This document shows, one piece after another, positions 1 through 5,802 of a DNA stretch of 6,601 bases (positions are counted from its first letter, which is position 1; the number at the start of each line of letters is the position of its first letter). The position numbers and the translations under genes were made by a program. The DNA is from Clostridia bacterium (GTDB lineage Bacteria; Bacillota; Clostridia; Christensenellales; Borkfalkiaceae), in the NCBI GenBank assembly GCA_017648525.1, contig JAGCIP010000019.1, positions 1-6,601 of the forward strand, read 5' to 3'. The notes below the pieces were generated by a model. It saw only the letters and a program-made list of their open reading frames with translations, did no database searches and was not told where the DNA came from.

Positions 1-707
1 ATGACGGATTTGATAGATTTTAGGGAGTTAATTATCTTTTCTTGATTATTTATCTTGCGTTTAAGTTCAGTTAATTCTTGTTCTTCTCCGTCTTTAACGT
101 CCGCATTTTTAATTTCATTAATTTGAAAATTTAATATATCTAATCTAACAAGCCTTTGGCTATCGTTTCCCCCCAAAGAATCGATATCGTTTAATATCGT
201 TTTATATTCCGAATAAGTGTTCGAAATTTCCTTCTTTAAAATTTTAGCCTTTTCATCAGCAAATTTGTCAATAAGTTGCAGTTGATTAGATTGTTTCAGT
301 AAACTAAAATGCTCACTTTGACCGTGAACGTCAACTAAAAGCGAAGTAAGACGTTTTAACATATTTGCAGTAACGCTAACACCGTTAACTTTTATACTGC
401 TTTTACCGTCTAAATTAAACTTTCTAGAAACGATTAAAAGGTCGTCTTCTAAACACACGTCAAACTCGTCTAAAAGTGAAGTAACGACAGGGTTATCCAC
501 AACAAATTCAGCTCTAACAGAACACTCTGTTTGCCCAGAACGAATAAGAGCCTTATCCGCTTTTGCGCCCAAAACAAAATTAAGGGATTCGATAATAACC
601 GATTTCCCCGAGCCTGTTTCGCCAGACAAAACGTTTAAGCCTTTGGCAAAATTTATTACAGCGTTATCAATAAGCGCCACGTTTTTAATAGCTAAAGTTT
701 GTAACAT
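1..707 (-). CDS. recN: DNA repair ATPase RecN, N-terminal part (gene runs off the left edge)
   Basis: RecN is an SMC-like ATPase that is recruited early to DNA double-strand breaks and helps recombinational repair in the cytoplasm. About 235 residues are visible, reading open to the window edge; the family is usually about 550-570 residues, so more than half is missing, including the C-terminal Walker B and signature motifs. Visible marks are the N-terminal beta strand (MLQTLAIKNVALID), the Walker A motif GETGSGKS at residues 29-36, the RecN-typical stretch ALIRSGQTECSVRAEF near 53-68, and VDVHGQSEH at 125-133, which matches the family's DIHGQ-H motif. Residues from about 150 onward are charged and helical, as expected for the start of the coiled-coil arm. 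The ATG at 705-707 shares one base with the argR stop (TAATG). It has an AAGGA site about 7 bases upstream inside argR, which supports this start and implies translational coupling. The argR-recN order is conserved in Firmicutes. Confidence 0.95.
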   Translation of the reverse strand, partial: MLQTLAIKNVALIDNAVINFAKGLNVLSGETGSGKSVIIESLNFVLGAKADKALIRSGQTECSVRAEFVVDNPVVTSLLDEFDVCLEDDLLIVSRKFNLDGKSSIKVNGVSVTANMLKRLTSLLVDVHGQSEHFSLLKQSNQLQLIDKFADEKAKILKKEISNTYSEYKTILNDIDSLGGNDSQRLVRLDILNFQINEIKNADVKDGEEQELTELKRKINNQEKIINSLKSIKSV

Positions 708-1153
708 TAAAGCGTCCTTAAAGTTTTTAAAATGATTTCTGCATCAAAATTAGTTTTTGCAACCACAAGTAAGGTATCGTCGCCAGCAACAGTTCCTAAA
801 ACTTGTGGAAAGCACATCTCGTCAAATGCCACACCCGCAGAATTAGCGTTGCCGGCTAGAGTTTTAATAACTAATAAATTGTTGGCGCAAGCCATTGAAA
901 CGGTTACTTGCTTAAATAAATTCACCGTTTTTTCAGTAAAATTACCGCCCGTCGTGCTAGCTTTTACGTATTTAAACTTCTTAGATATTCCGCTTACTTT
1001 TATAAGGTTCAAATCATTAATATCTCTTGAAAGCGTTGACTGTGAAACAGTAATACCACGTTCGCCCAAAGAATTAGACAACTCTTCTTGCGTTTCAATT
1101 TCTTTTCCAGCAATAATTTTTTCTATAGCTGATAATCTATCTTTTTTCTTCAT
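707..1153 (-). CDS. argR: Arginine repressor ArgR/AhrC
   Basis: This is the arginine-responsive transcription regulator, a hexamer that binds ARG boxes to repress arginine biosynthesis and, in Bacillus, to activate catabolism. At 148 residues it has the normal family length. The N-terminal winged helix-turn-helix spans about residues 5-63. It contains TQEEL at 21-25 and SQSTLSRDI at 37-45, where Ser-Arg is the conserved DNA-contacting pair of the usual TQATLSRDL motif. The C-terminal oligomerisation and arginine-binding domain shows AGNANSAGVAFDE at about 100-112 and GTVAGDDTLLVV at 120-131; the Asp pair at 125-126 is the expected arginine ligand. The start lies 9 bases after the nadK stop, with a GGAAGA site inside the nadK end at a rather long spacing (about 12 bases). 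I see no convincing ARG box directly upstream, so autoregulation at this spot is not supported. Its place next to recN is ancestral in Firmicutes and says nothing about a repair role. Confidence 0.96.
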   Translation of the reverse strand: MKKKDRLSAIEKIIAGKEIETQEELSNSLGERGITVSQSTLSRDINDLNLIKVSGISKKFKYVKASTTGGNFTEKTVNLFKQVTVSMACANNLLVIKTLAGNANSAGVAFDEMCFPQVLGTVAGDDTLLVVAKTNFDAEIILKTLRTL

Positions 1154-1162
1154 TTTACTAAA

Positions 1163-1978
1163 TCATCTTCCACAATTAAATTTAAACTTTTCGTCAAGCC
1201 TTTTATAAAAATCAAAATTCGGTTTTCTCAAGAACATTGTGGGCTTTTCTGCTTTCTCTATTTTAACTATCTCGCCCTTATTTATTTCAGAAACTAATTT
1301 ACCGTCAACAAATAGATTTGCGGGCGCTCTCCCTGTTAATGAGATTTCGCAACCATTCTTTGAACTACACACAATAGCACGTTGTGAAAATGCGTGTGCA
1401 GCGATAGGAGTTATACAAAAAGCGTCAATTTCTGGCGACACAACAGGCCCGCCAGCAGAAAGCGAATAAGCGGTAGAACCTGTCGGTGAGCAAACAATAA
1501 CTCCGTCGCCCTTGAACGATTGAACAGCTTTATCGCCTATTACAACCTTAACTTCTACCGTCATATACCCGAGATTATTGTTATAAACACGATTTATAAA
1601 CGCATCATTAAGGGAATAGTAAACCTTATCATTAAATGAAACTTTTAACGTCATTCTTTCGTCCAACACCAAACCGTTATCACAAAGGGCGTTAACAGCG
1701 CCTTCAATGTCACAAGAATCAAATTCCGATAAGAAACCTAGCTTTCCGATATTTATTCCTATTAAAGGTATATCGTTTCTATTTGCAAACTCAACAAGCC
1801 ACAATATAGTACCGTCTCCACCAAGCACGAAAATAGCGTCCGCCTTTCCTTCACCTAGCAAGTCTTCGTCAGTTAAGATTTTAAAAGAAACTTGTTTAGC
1901 GTCAAGCAAGTCGGTCAATTTATTTAAATACTTGCCACCAACGTCTTTCTCTTTATTATCATAAACGTATACGTACAT
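1163..1978 (-). CDS. nadK: NAD kinase (ATP/polyphosphate-dependent NAD+ 2'-phosphotransferase)
   Basis: This cytoplasmic enzyme phosphorylates NAD+ to NADP+ and is the only de novo route to NADP. At 271 residues it has the usual Gram-positive NadK length. It shows the signature GGDGT at 53-57 (Asp55 being the expected catalytic base), NIGKLGFLSEF at 76-86, SLNDAFINR at 122-130 in place of the usual LNE motif, and the long nucleotide-binding block GDGVIVCSPTGSTAYSLSAG at 157-176 followed by GPVV. The next block, ITPIAAHAFSQRAIV at 189-203, corresponds to the family's ITPI-PH-L--RP element but has Ala where Pro is usual at two places. The start is supported by a GAGGTG site 4-5 bases upstream and by the 17-base gap after tlyA. 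A tlyA-nadK-argR-recN order is common in Clostridia, whereas Bacillus subtilis keeps nadK elsewhere. The protein should be functional because all core motifs are present. Confidence 0.96.
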   Translation of the reverse strand: MYVYVYDNKEKDVGGKYLNKLTDLLDAKQVSFKILTDEDLLGEGKADAIFVLGGDGTILWLVEFANRNDIPLIGINIGKLGFLSEFDSCDIEGAVNALCDNGLVLDERMTLKVSFNDKVYYSLNDAFINRVYNNNLGYMTVEVKVVIGDKAVQSFKGDGVIVCSPTGSTAYSLSAGGPVVSPEIDAFCITPIAAHAFSQRAIVCSSKNGCEISLTGRAPANLFVDGKLVSEINKGEIVKIEKAEKPTMFLRKPNFDFYKRLDEKFKFNCGR

Positions 1979-1995
1979 TTAACACCTCAAAGCAT

Positions 1996-2754
1996 TTAAT
2001 ATTTTATATCTTCAGGTTTAAGCAAAATTTCCCCGTCTTTTTCAAAAGCCATTAAAAACTCAACGTTTTTGTCGTTAGATATAGGCGCAGTTGTAAATGA
2101 TATAGGCGCAAGCCCTATCGATTTTGCAAAATTATAAACGTCATTACAAATTTGCAACTGTAATTTCTTATCTCTAACAATCCCGTTTTTAAACTTTTTT
2201 CGCCCACCAGTTTCAAACTGTGGCTTTATCAATATAATTAGTTTTTTACCCGTTGACAATAAGTTCGCAAATACGCCTAAAACGTGTTCAACAGATATAA
2301 AACTAAGGTCTGCAACGATTAAATCTAATGGAGTATCAAAATCGTTTGCAGTAATAAATTTAGCGTTTTTAATTACCCTTACAACACGATTATCTTCCTT
2401 TAACTTCTCGTGTAATAAATCGTCGTTAAGGTCAACTGCATAAACTTTTGAGGCGCCGTTTTGCAATAAACAATCGGTAAACCCGCCCGTGCTTGCCCCA
2501 ACGTCACAAACCACGTAGCCATTAACGTTAAAATTAAAATCGGTTAGCGCTTTTTGTAATTTAAACCCACCAAGCGAAACAAATGAATTTTGGCAGACGT
2601 GTTTTACGTCGTGACTTTTCAACTCGTCTATCTCTAGTGAACATTTTTTAAGGATTTTACCGTCAAAAACAATTTCCCCACGAGAAATTGCCTGCTGAGC
2701 CTTTGTTCTAGAATCGAATAAGTTTATGTGAACAAGATAATTATCTAATCTCAT
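1996..2754 (-). CDS. tlyA: TlyA-family rRNA 2'-O-methyltransferase (S4 domain + FtsJ-like methyltransferase)
   Basis: TlyA proteins are S-adenosylmethionine-dependent enzymes that methylate cytidine 2'-OH in rRNA (16S C1409 and/or 23S C1920, E. coli numbering). Their loss gives capreomycin resistance in mycobacteria. The 252-residue product starts with an S4 RNA-binding domain (about 1-60; RLDNYLVHINLFDSRTKAQQ at 2-21). It continues into a Rossmann methyltransferase fold with the SAM motif CDVGASTGGFTD at 83-94. The expected catalytic tetrad K-D-K-E can be placed at Lys65 (GGFKL), Asp149 (VADLSF), Lys177 (IKPQFE) and Glu232 (NVEFL). It is somewhat short for the family (about 270). Two usually conserved spots differ: the SRGGLK motif reads SLGGFK, and the N-A-R-Y-L-T motif reads NAKFIT. 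It starts 7 bases after ispA; the only purine-rich site (AAGG) is about 16 bases upstream, so translation may depend on coupling to ispA. B. subtilis YqxC is the equivalent; a haemolysin label would be misleading. Confidence 0.93.
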   Translation of the reverse strand: MRLDNYLVHINLFDSRTKAQQAISRGEIVFDGKILKKCSLEIDELKSHDVKHVCQNSFVSLGGFKLQKALTDFNFNVNGYVVCDVGASTGGFTDCLLQNGASKVYAVDLNDDLLHEKLKEDNRVVRVIKNAKFITANDFDTPLDLIVADLSFISVEHVLGVFANLLSTGKKLIILIKPQFETGGRKKFKNGIVRDKKLQLQICNDVYNFAKSIGLAPISFTTAPISNDKNVEFLMAFEKDGEILLKPEDIKY

Positions 2755-2761
2755 TTGTAAT

Positions 2762-3634
2762 TTATTTTCGCCTTAAATACATTGCGTCTAAAAATTCGCT
2801 TAAAAACTCAGAGTTTTCAATGTGCGCTAAAATCTCTTTACCAGATTGATAATGGAATTTAGCTCTATCCTTTGCACCGTCCAACCCAAAAACCCTAATA
2901 GAAGTTAATTTGCCTTGCTCTAAATCTTTGTTTGGTGACTTTCCAATATCTTCTAAGGTACATTCAACATCCATTATATCGTCAACTATTTGGAACAACG
3001 CACCTAAATGATATCCAAGTTCTTTTAGTTTGTCAAAATGCTTACCACCTGAAAGTGCCGACGCTATGGTTAATGGAGCGGTTAAAAGATTAATAGTTTT
3101 ATTGTAAACCATATAAAGTTCTTCTTCCGAATAAGACGCTCTATTATCGTTTCGCATATCGTAAATTTGCCCAGCAATCATACCCTTTGCTCCGGAATTT
3201 TCTGCCAAAATTTTAAGAGCTTGAACGTCGAGTTTATCAAAATTAGCATCAAGCAAGCAATATTCAAAAGCAAAATTCAATAATGCATCACCGGCTAAAA
3301 TACCTATTGCTTCACCAAATTTTTTATGAGTTGACAACTTTCCTCGCCTATAATCGTCGTTATCCATAGCAGGCAAATCGTCGTGCACTAACGAATATCC
3401 GTGTATCATTTCAAGCGCAACTGCAAATTTTTTTGCTTTTTCTATGTCTGCACCTAAAATTTCCGTAGTTGCTAGGCAAAGAACGGGGCGAACACGTTTT
3501 CCCCCACCGTCCACCGAATAAATCATAGCATCTTTAAGTTCTTCCGGCACATCGCTCGATAAGCATTTAATAGCCAAATCTAATTGCTCGTTAAATATTT
3601 GAAGATACTTTGAATACTCGGTTTTATAAGTCAT
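2762..3634 (-). CDS. ispA: Short-chain polyprenyl synthase, probably farnesyl (or geranylgeranyl) diphosphate synthase
   Basis: This enzyme condenses isopentenyl diphosphate with allylic diphosphates to make FPP, the precursor of undecaprenyl phosphate and other prenyl lipids, in the cytoplasm. The 290-residue all-alpha protein has all marks of a trans-prenyltransferase: GGGKRVRP at 43-50, the first Asp-rich motif DDLPAMD at 85-91 with the RRGK element just after it, KT at 179-180, the second Asp-rich motif DDIMD at 218-222, and DLEQGKLTSI near 237-246. The two-residue insertion inside the first motif (DDxxxxD) is typical of bacterial short-chain (type II FPP) synthases, which supports FPP rather than long-chain products. 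The exact chain length cannot be fixed by eye. The ATG lies 11 bases inside folD (ATGACTTATAA overlap) with an excellent AAGGAG site 5 bases upstream. In most relatives xseA and xseB precede this gene and dxs often follows it; both are missing here. Confidence 0.94.
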   Translation of the reverse strand: MTYKTEYSKYLQIFNEQLDLAIKCLSSDVPEELKDAMIYSVDGGGKRVRPVLCLATTEILGADIEKAKKFAVALEMIHGYSLVHDDLPAMDNDDYRRGKLSTHKKFGEAIGILAGDALLNFAFEYCLLDANFDKLDVQALKILAENSGAKGMIAGQIYDMRNDNRASYSEEELYMVYNKTINLLTAPLTIASALSGGKHFDKLKELGYHLGALFQIVDDIMDVECTLEDIGKSPNKDLEQGKLTSIRVFGLDGAKDRAKFHYQSGKEILAHIENSEFLSEFLDAMYLRRK

Positions 3635-4478
3635 TTTGACTCCTTATTGCGGAAAGATAGGTGTTTTCTAAAAGCATAGCAATTGTCATAGGTCCAACAC
3701 CACCGGGAACAGGCGTGATATAAGACGCTAAATCTTTAACGTTTTCATAATCGACGTCTCCAACAAGACCTTGTTCCGTCCTATTGATACCAACGTCAAT
3801 AACAACTGCGCCTTCCTTTACCATATCAGCAGTAACAAATTTAGGTCTACCTATAGCCGCAACTAAAATATCAGCATTTCTACAAATCTCTTTTAAGTTT
3901 TGAGTTTTGCTGTGACAAATAGTAACCGTGCAATTTTCTTGCAACAATAAAAGAGCCATAGGTTTGCCAACAATATTGCTCCTGCCTAAAACAACTGCAT
4001 TTTTACCACTTAACGCAATTTTTTCACTTTCAAGCATTTTCATAACGCCAAAAGGAGTACAAGCGACCGTAGACGGTTGGCCAAGTAACAACTTACCAAC
4101 GTTTTCCGCTAAAAACCCGTCAACGTCCTTTGATGGCGGAATTAATTTCAAAATTTTATTTTCGTCAAGATGTTTAGGTAGCGGTAATTGAACCAAAATA
4201 CCGTCAATACCGTTATCGTTTGCCAAACTTAAAACAGTTTCGGCAACCTGTTGTTCCGTTGAATCTTCCGGCAACCTAAAAGAAAGTGATTTCATACCAA
4301 CGTACTCAGTAGCCGTAATTTTATTTTTAACGTAAACTTGCGACGCGGGATTGTCCCCAACTAGAACAACAGCAAGCGTAATCTTACGATTATATTTATT
4401 ATAAAATTCTTCAACCTTAACTTTTAATTCATCTTTAATTTTAGCCGACAAAAGCTTGCCGTCAATTATTTTAGCCAT
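3624..4478 (-). CDS. folD: Bifunctional methylenetetrahydrofolate dehydrogenase / methenyltetrahydrofolate cyclohydrolase FolD
   Basis: FolD interconverts 5,10-methylene-, 5,10-methenyl- and 10-formyl-tetrahydrofolate with NADP(H), feeding purine, formyl-Met-tRNA and one-carbon metabolism. At 284 residues it matches the family length. Visible motifs are VGDNPASQVYVKNK at 40-53, with the catalytic YxxxK pair Tyr49/Lys53; GILVQLPLP at 93-101 with Gln97; PPSKDVDGF at 114-122 with Asp120; GRSNIVGKP at 165-173 in the NADP-binding Rossmann domain; CHSKT at 188-192; ADILVAAIGRP at 202-212; DVGINR at 228-233; and TPVPGGVGPMTIAMLL at 255-270. These active-site positions sit one residue before their E. 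coli equivalents (Tyr50, Lys54, Gln98, Asp121). The start overlaps the nusB stop by 8 bases (ATGGCTAA) and has a GAGGT site 7 bases upstream inside nusB. The NADPH it exchanges is linked to the NadK product of the same operon, though this clustering is mainly ancestral. Confidence 0.98.
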   Translation of the reverse strand: MAKIIDGKLLSAKIKDELKVKVEEFYNKYNRKITLAVVLVGDNPASQVYVKNKITATEYVGMKSLSFRLPEDSTEQQVAETVLSLANDNGIDGILVQLPLPKHLDENKILKLIPPSKDVDGFLAENVGKLLLGQPSTVACTPFGVMKMLESEKIALSGKNAVVLGRSNIVGKPMALLLLQENCTVTICHSKTQNLKEICRNADILVAAIGRPKFVTADMVKEGAVVIDVGINRTEQGLVGDVDYENVKDLASYITPVPGGVGPMTIAMLLENTYLSAIRSQNDL

Positions 4479-4866
4479 TATCTTTACCTCTGCTGTATTC
4501 TGCTAATATACCGTTAATAAAAGAAGTGCTATTTTCAGTAGAATATTTACCCGCAACGTTAACCGTTTCGTTAATAACTACCGCAACGGGCGTATCGGGG
4601 AAATTATCGAGTTCCGCCATACCGAGCATCAAAACACACTTGTCAACGTTGTACAACCTGTTTAATTTATACCCAATAGACAATCTTTCTATTTCAATTA
4701 AAAACTTTTCTTTACCATTATTGACGGCAGTTAATAATTGATTTGCAAAATCCTTATCTTTGTCGTCAAGGTCTTTACATAAAACAGTAAAAAGCCCTTC
4801 ATCATCAGGATTGAAGAGCTGTGAAAATAAAAACTTAAATACTGCCTCTCTCGCTAGACTTCTCAT
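4471..4866 (-). CDS. nusB: Transcription antitermination factor NusB
   Basis: NusB binds boxA RNA together with NusE (ribosomal protein S10), allowing RNA polymerase to read through rRNA operons and assisting ribosome assembly. The 131-residue all-helical protein is slightly short for the family (about 135-145). The N-terminal helix MRSLAREAVFKFLFSQLF matches the family's R--ARE-A---L-Q pattern, including the arginine-rich start used for RNA contact. The C-terminal half shows the usual order: NVDKCVLMLGMAEL at 73-86, TPVAVVINETVNVA at 92-105 (the VAINEAVE motif) and STSFINGILAEY at 113-124 (the FVNGVLD motif). The start lies 3 bases after the Asp23 gene stop, with an AAGAAGG site 7 bases upstream. 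Asp23-nusB-folD is a conserved Firmicutes order. All key motifs are kept, so function is assigned with confidence. Confidence 0.95.
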   Translation of the reverse strand: MRSLAREAVFKFLFSQLFNPDDEGLFTVLCKDLDDKDKDFANQLLTAVNNGKEKFLIEIERLSIGYKLNRLYNVDKCVLMLGMAELDNFPDTPVAVVINETVNVAGKYSTENSTSFINGILAEYSRGKDNG

Positions 4867-4869
4867 AAG

Positions 4870-5247
4870 TTAACCTTCTTTCACTTCGTTTGTAGGAACG
4901 GGTTTTTCTTCAATTTCGCCGAAGAAAATTCCCTTAATAGCAACGTTTACGCTTGCAACGTGATACTCGGTCATTGCTTCAACATTGTGTCTTACCGCTT
5001 CTTGAATTTTAAAGGACGTATCGGCAACGCTTTGAGAAAAATGAATCTTAACAGCCACGTCAACGTGTACACCGTCTTTTTCAAATTTTACCACGATTGC
5101 ATTGCGCGCCATTTTTTTGTTTGAGATTACAAACAACTCAACGTGCGGTATTTCTTGAACTGCAAGAAATACAATCCCATCCACTATGCCGTTTCCGTAA
5201 ACAATTTTTCCCTCGTTTACGTTTGGTAATTTCTTAAATTTAGCCAT
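4870..5247 (-). CDS. Asp23/Gls24-family protein (YqhY-like)
   Basis: This small cytoplasmic or membrane-peripheral protein of the Asp23/Gls24 family has no defined enzymatic role. The nusB-linked member in B. subtilis, YqhY, has been connected genetically with acetyl-CoA carboxylase activity. The 125-residue protein shows the family plan: GKIVYGNGIVDGIVFLAVQE at 13-32 (strand then helix), a central strand pair IVVKFEKDGVHVDVAVKIHF at 51-70, an amphipathic helix at about 76-94 (SFKIQEAVRHNVEAMTEY), and the final strand VASVNVAIKGIFF at 97-109. The glycine-rich loop common in the family after the first helix is not obvious (EIPHVELFVISNKK), so this member is divergent. No signal peptide or membrane segment is seen. 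The start is supported by AGGGGA 5 bases upstream (5253-5258). It is the first gene downstream of the promoter candidate at 5279-5307, and so probably the first gene of the housekeeping operon. Confidence 0.85.
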   Translation of the reverse strand: MAKFKKLPNVNEGKIVYGNGIVDGIVFLAVQEIPHVELFVISNKKMARNAIVVKFEKDGVHVDVAVKIHFSQSVADTSFKIQEAVRHNVEAMTEYHVASVNVAIKGIFFGEIEEKPVPTNEVKEG

Positions 5248-5259
5248 AAATATCCCCTG

Positions 5260-5280
5260 ATAAATAAATCTTTTATTTAT
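5260..5280 (-). repeat. Perfect 9-bp inverted repeat (3-base loop) in the Asp23 leader
   Basis: On the minus strand ATAAATAAA-AGA-TTTATTTAT forms a perfect 9-bp palindrome with a 3-base spacer. It overlaps the end of the -10 element and ends 1 base from the AGGGGA ribosome binding site. It is A/T only, so as an RNA hairpin it would be weak. It could be a protein-binding operator or a translation-modulating hairpin, or simply chance in AT-rich DNA. Confidence 0.6.
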
Positions 5281-5307
5281 TGTACCACAAAATATTTATT
5301 TTGCATA
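5279..5307 (-). promoter_or_regulatory. Probable sigma-A promoter with extended -10 for the Asp23-nusB-folD... operon
   Basis: On the minus strand the -10 hexamer TACAAT (5279-5284) is preceded by TGG (5285-5287), giving an extended -10 (TG-N-TACAAT). With a 17-base spacer the -35 position (5302-5307) reads TATGCA, only 3 of 6 matches to TTGACA, which is tolerable with an extended -10. Transcription would start near 5272, about 25 bases before the Asp23-family start codon. It lies in the only sizeable gap of the window, just where a sporulation operon gives way to housekeeping genes, so a vegetative promoter is expected here. It is inferred from sequence only. Confidence 0.55.
5288..5303 (-). 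repeat. Perfect 7-bp inverted repeat in the -35/-10 spacer
   Basis: CAAAATA-AA-TATTTTG on the minus strand is a perfect 7-bp palindrome with a 2-base centre, sitting just upstream of the extended -10 element. Together with the 5260-5280 palindrome it brackets the -10. No T-run follows on the minus strand, so it is not a good intrinsic terminator for spoIIIAH; an operator role is possible but unproven. Confidence 0.55.
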
Positions 5308-5314
5308 GTGTTTT

Positions 5315-5791
5315 TTAAGAAATAGGTATAATTTTTACATTCTCGGGTGAAACATTTATTTCTTCTGACACGATTGAGTATATCATAATAGCGTCATCAG
5401 TTGAAAGTTCTGGCGATTTTGCTATAACGTTTACGTTATCAGAGTCCAAACCGATTACAACCACGGCATCTTCAAAACCGTAAGCTTTTATTAAACTTTC
5501 AAGTAAAAGTTCTCTTTCCGTAATTTCAGTTAGCTCAATTTTCATAGATAAAGCATCAGAGCGTTCTGGGCTATCGATTTCTGCGCTTGCAATTATTGCG
5601 TCTAACTGCAACAATTCTTCGTTCCTTGTATTAATTCGTTCACTACGATATTGAGAAAAGTAGTTTGCTGAATTAACGACCGTTGAATCGTCTTCAAAAG
5701 TTCCCGTAGTCAATATAAAATTGAACACGGCGGTAACTGCCAACAAGGCAATCATGCAAGATAAAATGATGATTTTTCTTTTTTTAGACAT
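5315..5791 (-). CDS. spoIIIAH: Stage III sporulation protein AH (SpoIIIAH)
   Basis: SpoIIIAH is a mother-cell protein of the outer forespore membrane. Its extracellular domain, related to the YscJ/FliF ring-building fold, binds forespore SpoIIQ to form the channel needed for late sigma-G activity. The 158-residue product has a short basic N-terminus (MSKKRK), one membrane helix at about 7-28 and a helical linker with the family pattern YFSQYRSERINTRNEELLQL at 44-63. The ring-building domain follows, with ESLIKAYGFEDAVVVIG at 98-114 and the strands NVNVIAKSPEL at 119-129 and ENVKIIPIS at the C-terminus. It is shorter than the B. subtilis protein (218 residues), mostly in the linker, as in other clostridia. 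A strong AAGGAG site (5799-5804) lies 7 bases before the ATG and overlaps the spoIIIAG stop. It is the last gene of the spoIIIA operon; no clear intrinsic terminator follows. Confidence 0.94.
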   Translation of the reverse strand: MSKKRKIIILSCMIALLAVTAVFNFILTTGTFEDDSTVVNSANYFSQYRSERINTRNEELLQLDAIIASAEIDSPERSDALSMKIELTEITERELLLESLIKAYGFEDAVVVIGLDSDNVNVIAKSPELSTDDAIMIYSIVSEEINVSPENVKIIPIS

Positions 5792-5802
5792 AAGTTTTCT
5801 CC

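Noticed and set aside
1154..1180. ARG box or separate promoter in front of argR
   Set aside because: Only 9 bases separate nadK and argR, and I see no TNTGNAT-type palindrome or good -10/-35 pair there.
732..1208. Open frame of 158 codons on the plus strand
   Set aside because: It is antisense to argR, which has full family motifs and good codon use. The plus-strand frame has no ribosome site and no recognisable domain.
1239..1964. Two plus-strand open frames (1239-1469, 1707-1964)
   Set aside because: They are shadows of nadK on the opposite strand, with no motifs or ribosome sites.
3928..4741. Plus-strand open frames opposite folD and nusB
   Set aside because: They are antisense to well supported genes and arise from the biased codon use of the minus-strand genes.
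5260..5303. Intrinsic terminator after spoIIIAH
   Set aside because: The palindromes are nearly all A/T and no T-run follows on the minus strand, so termination would be poor.
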